From JADHMP01 sp964386915 (GTDB lineage: Bacteria; Bacteroidota; Bacteroidia; Flavobacteriales; Flavobacteriaceae), in assembly GCA_964386915.1 (NCBI GenBank), contig CAYLUQ010000003.1, positions 62,001 to 126,000 of the forward strand: a stretch of 64,000 bases of DNA. Reading direction: 5' to 3'. A program made the position numbers and the translations under genes. Below are positions 26,707 through 35,471 of this stretch, one piece after another (positions within the stretch are counted from its first letter, which is position 1; each line of letters opens with the position of its first letter). The notes under the pieces are model-generated. The model worked only from the letters and a program-made list of their open reading frames with translations, was not told where the DNA came from and did not search any database.

Positions 26707-27801
26707 TTAGACATTAAACCTAAAGTGCATCACATCACCATCTTGCACCACATATTCTTTTCCTTCTATACGCATTTTTCCGGCTTCTTTCACCTTAAGC
26801 TCGGTGCCATAGGCCACATAGTCGTCAAAAGAAATTACTTCAGCTCTAATAAACCCTTTTTCAAAATCGGTGTGAATCACACCAGCCGCTTCAGGGGCAC
26901 TAGCGCCAAGGGGAAAGGTCCAAGCTCGCACTTCTTTTTCTCCGGCTGTGAAATAGGTTTGCTGTTGCAGCAAGGCATAAGCTTTACGAATCAACTTAGC
27001 AGCACCCGGTTCGCTTAAGCCTAAATCTTCTAAAAACACTTGGCGTTCTTCAAAGGTCTCCAGTTCGTTGATATCGGCTTCAATGGAAACTGCTAGGGTC
27101 AACACTTCGGCTTGTTCGGCTGTGGCAATTGCCTGCACTTGAGTCACCAGGGCGTTGCCTGATGCGGCATCACTTTCAGAAACATTACACACATACAAAA
27201 CGGGCTTATCGGTTAGCAGTTGCAAATCTTTAACAATTTCTTCTCGCTCTTTTGCAGAAAAATCAAGTTGACGAACGTTTTGAGCAGCTTCCAATCCTTC
27301 CTTGACCCGAATCAAAACAGCCAATATTTTTTGAGCTTCTTTATCACCGGTTCGGGCAGCTCTTCCCACTTTATCAATTCGCTTTTCAAGCGTTTCTAAA
27401 TCTTTTAATTGTAATTCAATATCAATAATTTCCTTATCGCGAATGGGATCAACAGAGCCCTCAACATGCACAATATTATCGTTTTCAAAACAGCGTAGCA
27501 CGTGAATAATAGCATCGGTCTCTCGAATATTGGCTAAAAATTGATTGCCTAACCCCTCCCCTTTGCTAGCTCCTTTCACCAAGCCGGCTATATCCACAAT
27601 CTCTACTGTGGCCGGAATGGTTTTTTCGGGTTGTACCAATTCAGCCAGTTGAGTGAGTCGAGTGTCAGGCACATTCACCACCCCCACATTGGGTTCAATG
27701 GTGCAAAATGGAAAATTTGCACTTTGTGCTTTGGCATTAGAAAGACAATTAAAAAGGGTGGATTTTCCCACGTTTGGAAGGCCTACAATTCCTGCTTTCA
27801 T
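26707..27801 (-). CDS. ychF: Redox-regulated ATPase YchF (Obg-family)
   Basis: 364 aa from the ATG at 27801, giving the canonical MKAGIVGLPNVGKSTLFNCL start; an extension to 27840 is not homologous. P-loop GLPNVGKST is at residues 7-15, and the Obg switch region DIAGLVKGASKGEGLGNQFL is at about 75-94. The C-terminal TGS domain ends in VQDGDVMHFRFNV. YchF/OLA1 binds ribosomes and hydrolyses ATP rather than GTP. It is divergent from the ChbG-like gene with 91 nt between start codons. Confidence 0.97.
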   Translation of the reverse strand: MKAGIVGLPNVGKSTLFNCLSNAKAQSANFPFCTIEPNVGVVNVPDTRLTQLAELVQPEKTIPATVEIVDIAGLVKGASKGEGLGNQFLANIRETDAIIHVLRCFENDNIVHVEGSVDPIRDKEIIDIELQLKDLETLEKRIDKVGRAARTGDKEAQKILAVLIRVKEGLEAAQNVRQLDFSAKEREEIVKDLQLLTDKPVLYVCNVSESDAASGNALVTQVQAIATAEQAEVLTLAVSIEADINELETFEERQVFLEDLGLSEPGAAKLIRKAYALLQQQTYFTAGEKEVRAWTFPLGASAPEAAGVIHTDFEKGFIRAEVISFDDYVAYGTELKVKEAGKMRIEGKEYVVQDGDVMHFRFNV

Positions 27802-27892
27802 TGAAAAAAATTTGTGCAAAAATAAGCTTTCTTTTGGCAAACTAATTTGCTTTTGTAATTTAAACCTTGAAATAATTTTAAACCCAAATAAT

Positions 27893-28732
27893 ATGGAAAA
27901 ACGCTATTTGATGGTGCATGCAGACGATGCTGGATTGGCACTCTCGCACAACCGTGCCATTCAAGATGGAATGCTCAACGGCAGCATTTCTTCCTGCAGC
28001 TTAATGGTGCCCACCCCTTGGTTCTATGAAATGGCACAATTTTGTTTGGCACACCCAGCCTTAGACTATGGGCTCCATCTCACCCTCACCGGCGAGTGGA
28101 AATACTATCCCTTTCGCCCCTTAAGTCCTGCTGAAGCTATTCCCTCCCTACTCACTCCAGAAGGCTATTTACATCCCACTCGAGCTCCTTTTCAAGAAGT
28201 TGTAAAGGCAGAAGAAGCCTATGTGGAATTAAAAAATCAAATTGAGCATGCCCTCCATTTAGGGTTAACACCCACTCATCTCGATTCGCATATGTATGTT
28301 TTAGGCATGCGTCAGGATTTATTGGAGGTTTATACCCAATTGGGAAAAGACTATCAATTGCCCATACTTTATAGTACCAAACTGATTTCCTATACGGGCA
28401 CAAAAGCGCATAATTTAGCACTTCCACTAACCGATTGGGAACAAATTTATATGGCAACCTTTTCGTATTTTGAACAAGAGGGGTTAACGGCTTTTTATGA
28501 TCAGGTGCTTGACCAACTTCCTACAGGGTTGTCACAAATTTTGATTCATCCAGCCTATGCCAGTGCCTCCATGGATTTAATCACGCTGGACCATCCCAAT
28601 TTTGGGGCTGCTTGGCGAGCAGAAGACGCCGCTTATTTTAACAGCATCCATTGTCAAGAAAAACTACAGCAAAATAATATTGAATTAGTGGGGTGGAAAG
28701 AGGTCGTTAACCTTAATCTTCTCCGTGCATAA
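27893..28732 (+). CDS. ChbG/YdjC-family carbohydrate deacetylase
   Basis: 279 aa from the ATG at 27893; the frame is open further upstream into ychF. The metal-binding HADDAGLALSHNRAI (about 8-22) supplies the Asp and His ligands, and THLDSHMYV (about 125-133) supplies two more His residues. ChbG removes an acetyl group from diacetylchitobiose-type sugars; this member's sugar is not known. The last 20 nt overlap the convergent ferredoxin gene. Confidence 0.9.
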   Translation: MEKRYLMVHADDAGLALSHNRAIQDGMLNGSISSCSLMVPTPWFYEMAQFCLAHPALDYGLHLTLTGEWKYYPFRPLSPAEAIPSLLTPEGYLHPTRAPFQEVVKAEEAYVELKNQIEHALHLGLTPTHLDSHMYVLGMRQDLLEVYTQLGKDYQLPILYSTKLISYTGTKAHNLALPLTDWEQIYMATFSYFEQEGLTAFYDQVLDQLPTGLSQILIHPAYASASMDLITLDHPNFGAAWRAEDAAYFNSIHCQEKLQQNNIELVGWKEVVNLNLLRA

Positions 28733-29066
28733 AACGTTGTTTACCCAAAAGCGTTTCTTCAGACTCGACATGGTCTTCATCGGGCACACAACAATCTACC
28801 GGACAAACAGCCGCACATTGGGGCTCTTCATGAAAACCTTTACATTCAGTGCATTTGTCGGGCACAATAAAATAAAATTCATCCGAAACAGGTTCTTGAA
28901 ACGTTTCTGCATTGACTGCTTTTCCGTTGGGCAACACAACCTCTCCCGTTAGTTGTGTACCGTCTTTATAGCGCCAATCTTCTGCACCTTCATAGATGGC
29001 AGTATTGGGGCATTCGGGTTCACAGGCACCGCAATTAATACATTCGTCGGTAATTATGATCGCCAT
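28713..29066 (-). CDS. 4Fe-4S dicluster ferredoxin
   Basis: 117 aa from the ATG at 29066. Two clusters are readable: CINCGACEPECPN at residues about 9-21, and CTECKGFHEEPQCAAVCPVDCC after a long insert. The insert between the half-motifs is of the Chlorobium/Azotobacter FdI-like type. A -33/-7 pair upstream (29092-29122) fits well. It is divergent from the acyl-CoA reductase, a neighbourhood I recall from Flavobacteriia together with serC and serA. Confidence 0.93.
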   Translation of the reverse strand: MAIIITDECINCGACEPECPNTAIYEGAEDWRYKDGTQLTGEVVLPNGKAVNAETFQEPVSDEFYFIVPDKCTECKGFHEEPQCAAVCPVDCCVPDEDHVESEETLLGKQRFMHGED

Positions 29067-29081
29067 AAGAGAGAACTTCTT

Positions 29082-29089
29082 TAGTTTTG
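29082..29089 (+). promoter_or_regulatory. Candidate -7 element (TAGTTTTG) for the acyl-CoA reductase
   Basis: TAGTTTTG fits TAnnTTTG and lies 36 nt before the ATG at 29126. It sits 2 nt from the oppositely oriented -7 element of the ferredoxin promoter. Confidence 0.4.
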
Positions 29090-29091
29090 CG

Positions 29092-29122
29092 CAAAGGTAT
29101 AACGTAAATAGCGATTGGCAAA
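29092..29122 (-). promoter_or_regulatory. Candidate ferredoxin promoter, TTTG-N19-TACCTTTG
   Basis: Read on the minus strand, TTTG (29122-29119), a 19-nt spacer and TACCTTTG (29099-29092) match the Bacteroidota -33/-7 consensus closely. The predicted start site is about 20 nt before the ferredoxin ATG. Confidence 0.55.
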
Positions 29123-29125
29123 AGA

Positions 29126-30139
29126 ATGCATAAAGAAACCGAAAGCGTAAAAGCGTTAGTGTCATTGGGGCAATTTTTGACAAACTATGAGCCCCAAAAA
29201 AAGGGCTATGAGGCACTTGAAAGCATTTTGAGCCAGGCTAATGCTGCTAATGGATGGTTTTCTACTACCAACCTTCAACATGCGCTCAAAACTTGGGGAG
29301 ACACATTAAGCTCAGAAAATGTTACACGCTGGCTGAAAGCATACCCTCTTAAACAGCCTAAAAGTCCCAAAACCATTGGATTGGTCTTGGCCGGAAATAT
29401 TCCCCTAGTAGGTTTTCACGATTTGCTTTGTGTTTGGGTGAGTGGTCATCAGGCGCAAATAAAAGTATCCTCTAAAGACAACATTCTATTGCCCTACATA
29501 GCCCAAAAATTAGAAGAATTTGGTGGCAAAACGTGCTTTCAGTTTCAAGACAAACCCCTTGAAAATGTGGCTGCTATTGTTGCCACTGGATCCAACAACG
29601 CTGCTCGCTATTTTGAACATTATTTTGCCAAGGTTCCCCACATTATTCGAAAAAACAGAAACGGCATAGCCGTCCTAACCGGAGAAGAAACCAAAGAAGA
29701 ACTTGAAGGATTGGGACAAGATATTCTGCAACATTATGGTCTTGGCTGTCGCAATGTATCCAAACTCTTACTTCCAAAAGGCTATGATCTCAATTTAATT
29801 TTTGGGGGACTTTATCCGTATGCATCCGTTTTAGAAAATGCCAAATATGCCCATAACTACGATTACAATAAGGCTGTGTTTTTAATGAGTGATTTTGACT
29901 TTTTAGAAAATGGGTTTTTTATGCTGAAACAAGACCAGGCTATTGCCGCTCCTATAGCAGTGGCCTATTATGAGTATTACGATCATCCTGAAGGCTTGCA
30001 AGACTATCTAAACCGTCATCAAGACGAAATACAATGTGTTGTTGGAAAAGACTATATTCCCTTTGGGCAAGCCCAAAATCCTATGCTTTGGGAATATGCT
30101 GATCAAGTGGATACCCTTCAATTTTTAGCATCGCTTTAG
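29126..30139 (+). CDS. LuxC-like acyl-CoA reductase
   Basis: 337 aa. The NAD(P)-binding side shows IGLVLAGNIPLVGFHDLLCVW (about 86-106). The catalytic-Cys segment is GLGCRNVSKLLLP (about 206-218). A HIIRKNRNGIAVL stretch and the closing PFGQAQNPMLWEYAD are typical of the family. LuxC homologues reduce fatty acyl-CoA or acyl-ACP to aldehydes; in bacteria without lux genes the role is unknown. No luxD or luxE-like gene lies nearby. Confidence 0.85.
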   Translation: MHKETESVKALVSLGQFLTNYEPQKKGYEALESILSQANAANGWFSTTNLQHALKTWGDTLSSENVTRWLKAYPLKQPKSPKTIGLVLAGNIPLVGFHDLLCVWVSGHQAQIKVSSKDNILLPYIAQKLEEFGGKTCFQFQDKPLENVAAIVATGSNNAARYFEHYFAKVPHIIRKNRNGIAVLTGEETKEELEGLGQDILQHYGLGCRNVSKLLLPKGYDLNLIFGGLYPYASVLENAKYAHNYDYNKAVFLMSDFDFLENGFFMLKQDQAIAAPIAVAYYEYYDHPEGLQDYLNRHQDEIQCVVGKDYIPFGQAQNPMLWEYADQVDTLQFLASL

Positions 30140-30319
30140 TGTCCTAAACGCTGGTGTTAGTAGTGCTGTTAACAAAAAACAAAAAAAATAAACTTTTCCC
30201 GAGGATTTTGTGTGTTGAATTGTCATCTTTGCATGAAAAGAAAATTAGAGCGTATCCTAAATGACAAACCATAATCATTTGGGTATCAATACCAGTATAA
30301 AATTCCTATTCCACACACA

Positions 30320-31384
30320 ATGAGAAAACATAATTTTAGTGCAGGTCCCGCTATTTTAGCTCCCGAGGTGCTAGCACAATCTGCTAAAGCTGTAGCCGAT
30401 TTAGATGGCATTGGGCTTTCATTAGTTGAAATTTCACACCGCAGCAAAGAATTTATAGCTATCATGGACGAAGCTTGCCAATTGGCCTTAGAGCTCTCCG
30501 GACTAGAAGGAAAAGGTTATAAGGCCCTTTTCTTACAAGGAGGTGCCAGCCTACAGTTCTTAATGGCAGCCTATAATTTACTTGAAAATAAGGCGGGCTA
30601 TATCAATACGGGAACTTGGTCTGAAAAAGCCATCAAAGAAGCAAAACTTTTTGGTGAAGTGATCGAATTAGCTTCCTCAAAAGATCAAAACTTTAACTAT
30701 ATCCCCAAAAACGTCTCTATTCCAAGTGGATTGGATTATGTTCACATCACCACGAATAACACCATTTTTGGAACGCAATTCAAAAGCATCCCTACTACTG
30801 ATGCACCCTTAGTGGCAGATATGAGTTCTGATATATTTTCAAGGCCTTTAGATTACTCTAAATTCGCTTTAATCTATGCAGGAGCACAAAAAAACCTAGG
30901 CCCTGCTGGAACAGCTTTGGTTTTAATTAAAGAATCTCTTTTTGATTCCGTTTCTCGAACAATTCCTTCTATGTTGAATTATAAAATTCACGCCGACAAA
31001 GACAGTATGTTTAATACCCCTCCTGTTTTTGCGGTATATACAACTATGTTGAACATGCGTTGGATAAAAGCGCAAGGTGGTTTGACTTCAGTTGGAGAGA
31101 AAAATGCCCTTAAGGCTTCTATGCTCTACAGAGAAATTGACCGCAACACAAAATTCAAGGGCTTTGCCGCCCCAGAAGATCGCAGTGATATGAATGCCAC
31201 TTTTAATTTAGTAGATGAAAACGAAGGTGCTGCCTTTGATTCGCTTTGGCAATCAGCTGGCATTAGTGGTCTTAAAGGACACCGCTCTGTAGGAGGCTAT
31301 CGCGCTTCAATCTACAATGCGCTTCCTCTAGACAGCATTGAACTCTTGATCGATTGTATGCAAACTTTTGAAAATAACAACTAA
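30320..31384 (+). CDS. serC: 3-phosphoserine/phosphohydroxythreonine transaminase
   Basis: 354 aa. Begins RKHNFSAGPAILAPEVL, the class signature. The PLP lysine is in YAGAQKNLGPAG (about 191-202), with EISHRSKEF and the closing GGYRASIYNALPL also typical. Converts 3-phosphohydroxypyruvate to phosphoserine, and acts in pyridoxal phosphate synthesis. serA follows after 12 nt, making a serine-synthesis operon. The 180-nt leader contains a short dyad GGTAT-CA-ATACC (30282-30293). Confidence 0.96.
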   Translation: MRKHNFSAGPAILAPEVLAQSAKAVADLDGIGLSLVEISHRSKEFIAIMDEACQLALELSGLEGKGYKALFLQGGASLQFLMAAYNLLENKAGYINTGTWSEKAIKEAKLFGEVIELASSKDQNFNYIPKNVSIPSGLDYVHITTNNTIFGTQFKSIPTTDAPLVADMSSDIFSRPLDYSKFALIYAGAQKNLGPAGTALVLIKESLFDSVSRTIPSMLNYKIHADKDSMFNTPPVFAVYTTMLNMRWIKAQGGLTSVGEKNALKASMLYREIDRNTKFKGFAAPEDRSDMNATFNLVDENEGAAFDSLWQSAGISGLKGHRSVGGYRASIYNALPLDSIELLIDCMQTFENNN

Positions 31385-31396
31385 TACCCTTCCACA

Positions 31397-32347
31397 ATGA
31401 AAATATTAGCTAATGATGGCATTTCTGCTTCTGGCATAAAAGCTCTTGAAGCCGCTAACTTTGAAGTACTAACGGTCAAAGTGGCCCAAGAACAATTGAT
31501 TCAGTATATAAACGATAATGATATTAAAGCCCTTTTGGTGCGAAGTGCAACTACCGCCAGAAAAGAACTTATTGATGCTTGTCCAGGACTACAATTAATT
31601 GGACGTGGTGGCGTAGGTATGGACAATATAGATGTGGCCTATGCCAAAGAAAAAGGCTTGCATGTTATCAATACCCCAGCAGCCTCTTCGGCCTCTGTAG
31701 CAGAATTGGTTTTTGCCCATCTTTATGGGGGGGTGCGTTTTTTATATGACGCTAACCGAAACATGCCATTAGAGGGTGAATCAAATTTTAGTGGTTTGAA
31801 AAAAGCTTATGCTAAAGGAAACGAACTAAGAGGGAAAACGCTTGGCATTATTGGCTTTGGTCGCATTGGACAAGAAGTGGCCAAGATTGGATTAGGGGTT
31901 GGAATGAAAGTTATTGCCGCTGATCCTTTTTCAGAGGGAGCTTCTATTCCCCTAACTTTTTTTGATGGACAAAGCCTAAACATAGAAATTAAAACTCAAA
32001 GCATGGAAAGTGTTTTGGAAGAAGCCGATTTTATTAGCTTACACGTGCCGGCCCAAAAAGACTATGTGATTGATGCAAAAGCGCTTGGCAGAATGAAAAA
32101 AGGAGCCGCCTTGGTTAATGCTGCCCGTGGAGGTGTTGTAGACGAAGTAGCACTAGTAGAAGCTTTGGACAACGAACAGCTTTCTTTTGCGGCACTAGAT
32201 ACTTTTGAAAACGAACCGAAACCCGAAATAAAACTCTTGATGCATCCTAAAATTTCGCTTACGCCTCATATTGGTGCTGCCACCGTTGAAGCGCAAGATC
32301 GTATTGGAGAAGAGTTAGCAGCTCAAATTATAAGTTTATTAAAATAA
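31397..32347 (+). CDS. serA: D-3-phosphoglycerate dehydrogenase, short form
   Basis: 316 aa, so it lacks the C-terminal ACT domain used for serine feedback in long forms. The NAD-binding GIIGFGRIGQEVAKIGL (about 152-168), catalytic Arg region GRGGVGMDN, and the closing Glu-His pair in LDTFENEPKPE and TPHIGAAT fit the D-isomer dehydrogenase family. Catalyses the first step of serine synthesis, directly upstream of SerC in the pathway and encoded in the same operon. Confidence 0.94.
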   Translation: MKILANDGISASGIKALEAANFEVLTVKVAQEQLIQYINDNDIKALLVRSATTARKELIDACPGLQLIGRGGVGMDNIDVAYAKEKGLHVINTPAASSASVAELVFAHLYGGVRFLYDANRNMPLEGESNFSGLKKAYAKGNELRGKTLGIIGFGRIGQEVAKIGLGVGMKVIAADPFSEGASIPLTFFDGQSLNIEIKTQSMESVLEEADFISLHVPAQKDYVIDAKALGRMKKGAALVNAARGGVVDEVALVEALDNEQLSFAALDTFENEPKPEIKLLMHPKISLTPHIGAATVEAQDRIGEELAAQIISLLK

Positions 32348-32354
32348 AACACAC

Positions 32355-32684
32355 TTGGCCCTAAAGAAATTAAAAGAGAAATGGAACATTACTTCCAACT
32401 TTCAACTCTTGATCATTTTTGTTGTTTTTGGAATAACCGGATCATTAAGTGTTAGGCTAGGCCAACCTGTCCTTCATTTTCTCCACCTCACACCTAATAG
32501 TTTTACCTCGCTCCCTCTGGGAACAGCTCTCTATTGGGTGCTACGCATTCTCATTATTTTCCCACTCTATCAAGTGCTACTGTTAGTCGTAGGAACAATC
32601 TTCCTCCAATTTCGCTTTTTTTGGGAATTTGAAAAAAAGATTTTAAGACGCATGGGATTTAAAAAACAATTTCCCGAAAACTAA
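32355..32684 (+). CDS. Small membrane protein (DUF6787-like)
   Basis: 109 aa starting from a TTG at 32355, because the only nearby ATG is out of frame. Two membrane helices, around residues 16-36 and 62-88, flank a short loop (RLGQPVLHFLHLTP). The KEKWNITSNFQLLIIF opening and the basic KKILRRMGFKKQF end look like the small DUF6787-type proteins of Flavobacteriia. Only 7 nt behind serA, so probably the last gene of that operon. Function unknown. Confidence 0.68.
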   Translation: MALKKLKEKWNITSNFQLLIIFVVFGITGSLSVRLGQPVLHFLHLTPNSFTSLPLGTALYWVLRILIIFPLYQVLLLVVGTIFLQFRFFWEFEKKILRRMGFKKQFPEN

Positions 32685-32690
32685 ACGTTG

Positions 32691-33284
32691 TTAGGTAAGA
32701 TTATTACTAATAAGTTTTAAAAACTCATTTCGCGTTTCGGTTTCTTTAAAAGAACCTCTAAAGCCTGATGTAGTAGTAGTAGAATTTTGCTTTTGTACAC
32801 CACGCATCATCATACACATATGTGAAGCTTCAATTACCACAGCAACTCCCTGCGGTTTTAGGGTGTCATTAATACAATCTAAAATCTGTTCTGTTAAGCG
32901 CTCTTGTACTTGCAATCTACGGGCAAATACATCTACCACACGAGGAAGTTTACTTAAACCTACTATATGTCCATTGGGAATGTAGGCAATATGAGCCTTG
33001 CCAAAAAATGGAAGAATATGGTGTTCACACAGTGAATAGAGCTCAATATCCTTAACAATAACCATTTCATTGTAGCTTTCTTCAAACATGGCACTTTGCA
33101 AAATTTGCTTAGGGTCCATTTCATAGCCCTCTGTTAAAAACTTCATGGCTTTAGCTGCCCGTTCTGGCGTTTTAATCAAGCCATTTCGGCTTTCATCTTC
33201 GCCCAACAAACCTAAAATATCATGATAGTTCTTCTTTAGTTCTTCGGTCAAAGGGAGTGTTTCAATATTAAAATTTTCATTCAT
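32691..33284 (-). CDS. folE: GTP cyclohydrolase I
   Basis: 197 aa. The zinc and active-site segment LYSLCEHHILPFFGKAHIAY (about 78-97), then HIVGLSKLPRVVD and SHMCMMMRGVQKQNSTTTTS supply the ligand Cys and His residues. Converts GTP to 7,8-dihydroneopterin triphosphate, the first step of folate synthesis. A pterin dehydratase-type gene begins at the far right of the window, but far away. msrA lies 5 nt upstream on the same strand. Confidence 0.97.
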   Translation of the reverse strand: MNENFNIETLPLTEELKKNYHDILGLLGEDESRNGLIKTPERAAKAMKFLTEGYEMDPKQILQSAMFEESYNEMVIVKDIELYSLCEHHILPFFGKAHIAYIPNGHIVGLSKLPRVVDVFARRLQVQERLTEQILDCINDTLKPQGVAVVIEASHMCMMMRGVQKQNSTTTTSGFRGSFKETETRNEFLKLISNNLT

Positions 33285-33289
33285 AGCTT

Positions 33290-33820
33290 TTATTCTAAAT
33301 AGTTTTTAAAATATAGTTTTAGTTTTTCAAGCTTTGGGGTAATGGTAAGGGCACAATAGGGCTCTTCTTGATGCGTATTATAATAGTTGTGATGTAGTTC
33401 TTCTGCTTCATAAAAAACAGAGAAAGGCTCCACTTGGGTCACAAGCGGCTCTGGGTATATTTTTTCGGCTTCGATCTGCCGCATGACAATTTCTATGGTT
33501 TCCTTTTGTTTAGCGTCTTGATAGAAAATAGCCGAGCGATATTGCGTTCCTTGATCATTTCCTTGACGATTGAGCGTAGTAGGATCATGAACGTTAAAAA
33601 AGACCAACAACAGGTCTACCAAACGAATTTGTTTAGGGTTAAAAGTCACCGCAACTGCTTCTGCATGTCCGGTGCGTCCGGTACAAACTTCTCTGTAAGC
33701 CGGATTCTTAATATACCCTCCAGTGTAGCCGGACAATACTTTTTCAACGCCTTTAAGACGCTGAAAGACCGCTTCTATACACCAAAAACAACCGCCCGCA
33801 AAATAAATTGTTGAACTCAT
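33290..33820 (-). CDS. msrA: Peptide methionine sulfoxide reductase A
   Basis: 176 aa from the ATG at 33820; a longer frame to 33847 adds a non-homologous leader. The catalytic Cys is C11 in FAGGCFWCIEAVF. The conserved GYTGG, YREVCTGRTGHAEAV and FFNVHDPTTLNRQGNDQGTQ (cut at 20 residues) follow. Reduces S-methionine sulfoxide in proteins. It precedes folE by 5 nt and probably shares its transcript. Confidence 0.96.
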   Translation of the reverse strand: MSSTIYFAGGCFWCIEAVFQRLKGVEKVLSGYTGGYIKNPAYREVCTGRTGHAEAVAVTFNPKQIRLVDLLLVFFNVHDPTTLNRQGNDQGTQYRSAIFYQDAKQKETIEIVMRQIEAEKIYPEPLVTQVEPFSVFYEAEELHHNYYNTHQEEPYCALTITPKLEKLKLYFKNYLE

Positions 33821-33955
33821 GGAAACTTTGTTTAACAAATATAGCATTAAAAATAAACAAAATCTAATTTAACCCTATAGAATAGTTGCTACTTTTAAAA
33901 CAGTAGTTTGTTAATGTATGGTGTTCTGCAGAAAAAGGACTATTTTCGAAAGCGC

Positions 33956-34627
33956 ATGAAAAAGCTAGTAGAAGCGAAGCATATAACAAAGAATTATGGC
34001 TCCATTGAAGTGCTGAAGGGAGTTGATTTATCCATTAATGAAAATGAAATTGTTGCTATTGTTGGCCCCTCAGGTGCTGGCAAAACCACACTTTTACAAA
34101 TTTTAGGCACCCTTGATCGACCGGAAAAAAATCCGGAAACCCAGCTGCACATTGCCCAACAGAATATCCTGCAATTAAAAGAAGATGAATTAGCCCGTTT
34201 TCGCAATACCCAATTGGGTTTTGTGTTTCAATTTCATGAACTGTTGCCAGAGTTTACGGCTTTAGAAAATGTTTGTTTACCCACCTGGATTGCTAAAACA
34301 AAAACCGAAACTGCACTCAAAAAAGCCAAACAACTGTTGGAAGAATTAGGTTTACAAGACCGCATGCACCACAAACCAGATGCTCTTTCGGGAGGCGAAC
34401 AGCAACGTGTGGCGGTGGCAAGAGCCCTTATTAATGACCCTAAATTAGTATTGGCCGACGAACCCAGTGGCAACCTCGATTCTGAAAATGCTGAGCAATT
34501 GCACTCCCTTTTCTTTCAACTGCGAAAGAAAACCCAATGTAGCTTTGTAATTGTGACCCATAACAACACCCTTGCTACTCAAGTAGATCGCGTCATTCGA
34601 CTAAGCGACGGCAAGATCATCTCATGA
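33956..34627 (+). CDS. lolD: ABC transporter ATP-binding protein, LolD-type
   Basis: 223 aa from the ATG at 33956; the open frame reaches 33908. Walker A GPSGAGKTT, Q-loop, ABC signature LSGGEQQRVAVARAL, Walker B LVLADEPSGNLDSEN and H-loop VTHN are all present. The GNLDSEN and the MacB/LolD-like length suggest the LolD/FtsE-like class that works with FtsX-like permeases in lipoprotein release; no permease is adjacent, so the assignment to lipoprotein export is by family. Its TGA overlaps the next ATG (ATGA). Confidence 0.85.
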   Translation: MKKLVEAKHITKNYGSIEVLKGVDLSINENEIVAIVGPSGAGKTTLLQILGTLDRPEKNPETQLHIAQQNILQLKEDELARFRNTQLGFVFQFHELLPEFTALENVCLPTWIAKTKTETALKKAKQLLEELGLQDRMHHKPDALSGGEQQRVAVARALINDPKLVLADEPSGNLDSENAEQLHSLFFQLRKKTQCSFVIVTHNNTLATQVDRVIRLSDGKIIS

Positions 34628-35388
34628 AAAGAGCTGAACTGAAAGCCTTTTTAGACGAAAAGGCCCAACGCTATGAACAATCTGATTTTTTAAGTGCTGA
34701 TCCCATACAGGTGCCGCATCAATTTTCTAAAAAGGAAGATATTGAAATCATGGCTTTTCTCACCGCAACCATTGCATGGGGCAATCGGCAAAGCATCATA
34801 AAAAGCGCCCACAAAATGGGTGCGCTAATGGATGGTGCCCCCTTTCAGTTTATATGTCAGCATCAAGAGGAAGATCGAAACCGTTTTCAAGCATTTGTCC
34901 ACCGTACCTTTAATGGTGAAGATGTATGCTATTTTATGAAGGCGCTACAATTTATTTACACTCAAAAAGGAGGATTAGAAGCACTTTTTACACCCTATGC
35001 TCAGGCAGCTAGTTTGCATCAGGCTATCCATGATTTTAGAACTACATTTTTTAGTTTGCCACATTCAAAAAGAACAGAAAAGCATGTGGCAGACCCCTTA
35101 AAAGGATCGGCAGCCAAAAGACTCAATATGTTTTTACGTTGGATGGTGCGTTCCCCTAAACAAGGAGTTGATTTTGGCTTGTGGACCCAATTGCATCCCC
35201 GCCAACTTTCATGCCCCCTTGATGTTCACAGCGGTAATGTGGCGCGTGCATTGGGGATCCTCTCTCGAAAACAAAACGACCACAAAGCAGTTCTTTTATT
35301 GGATGACTACTTAAGAAAACTCGATCCTGAAGACCCAGTGAAGTATGATTTTGCCCTTTTTGGCCTTGGGGTTTTTGAACAATTTTGA
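34624..35388 (+). CDS. TIGR02757-type conserved protein of unknown function
   Basis: 254 aa. The N-terminal ADPIQVPHQFSKKEDIEIMAF and TIAWGNRQSIIKSA, and later KRLNMFLRWMVR and HPRQLSCPLDVHSGNVARAL, are typical of this conserved Bacteroidota/Deltaproteobacteria family. The last segment (DVHSGNVAR, then PVKYDFALFGLGVF) resembles the helix-hairpin-helix/DNA glycosylase-like C-terminus described for the family. Starts in an ATGA overlap with lolD, so translation is coupled. No function assigned. Confidence 0.78.
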   Translation: MKRAELKAFLDEKAQRYEQSDFLSADPIQVPHQFSKKEDIEIMAFLTATIAWGNRQSIIKSAHKMGALMDGAPFQFICQHQEEDRNRFQAFVHRTFNGEDVCYFMKALQFIYTQKGGLEALFTPYAQAASLHQAIHDFRTTFFSLPHSKRTEKHVADPLKGSAAKRLNMFLRWMVRSPKQGVDFGLWTQLHPRQLSCPLDVHSGNVARALGILSRKQNDHKAVLLLDDYLRKLDPEDPVKYDFALFGLGVFEQF

Positions 35389-35437
35389 GAAAATGGTTTT
35401 CCCCTAGTTTGCGGCCGCTTAAATTAAAATTGTTTCT

Positions 35438-35445
35438 TATTTTTG
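35438..35445 (+). promoter_or_regulatory. Candidate -7 element (TATTTTTG) for the pyrC-like gene
   Basis: TATTTTTG fits TAnnTTTG and lies 26 nt before the ATG at 35472. A TTTG at 35408-35411 is present but spaced 26 nt away, wider than usual. Confidence 0.4.
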
Positions 35446-35471
35446 CAGTGGCTCCTAACAACCGCTAGTCT

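Noticed and set aside
29126..30139. Bioluminescence operon suggested by the LuxC-like protein
   Set aside because: No luxA, luxB, luxD or luxE gene nearby; the neighbours are ferredoxin and serine genes.
34624..35388. LolD partner permease
   Set aside because: The downstream gene is soluble and of the TIGR02757 type, not an FtsX-like permease.
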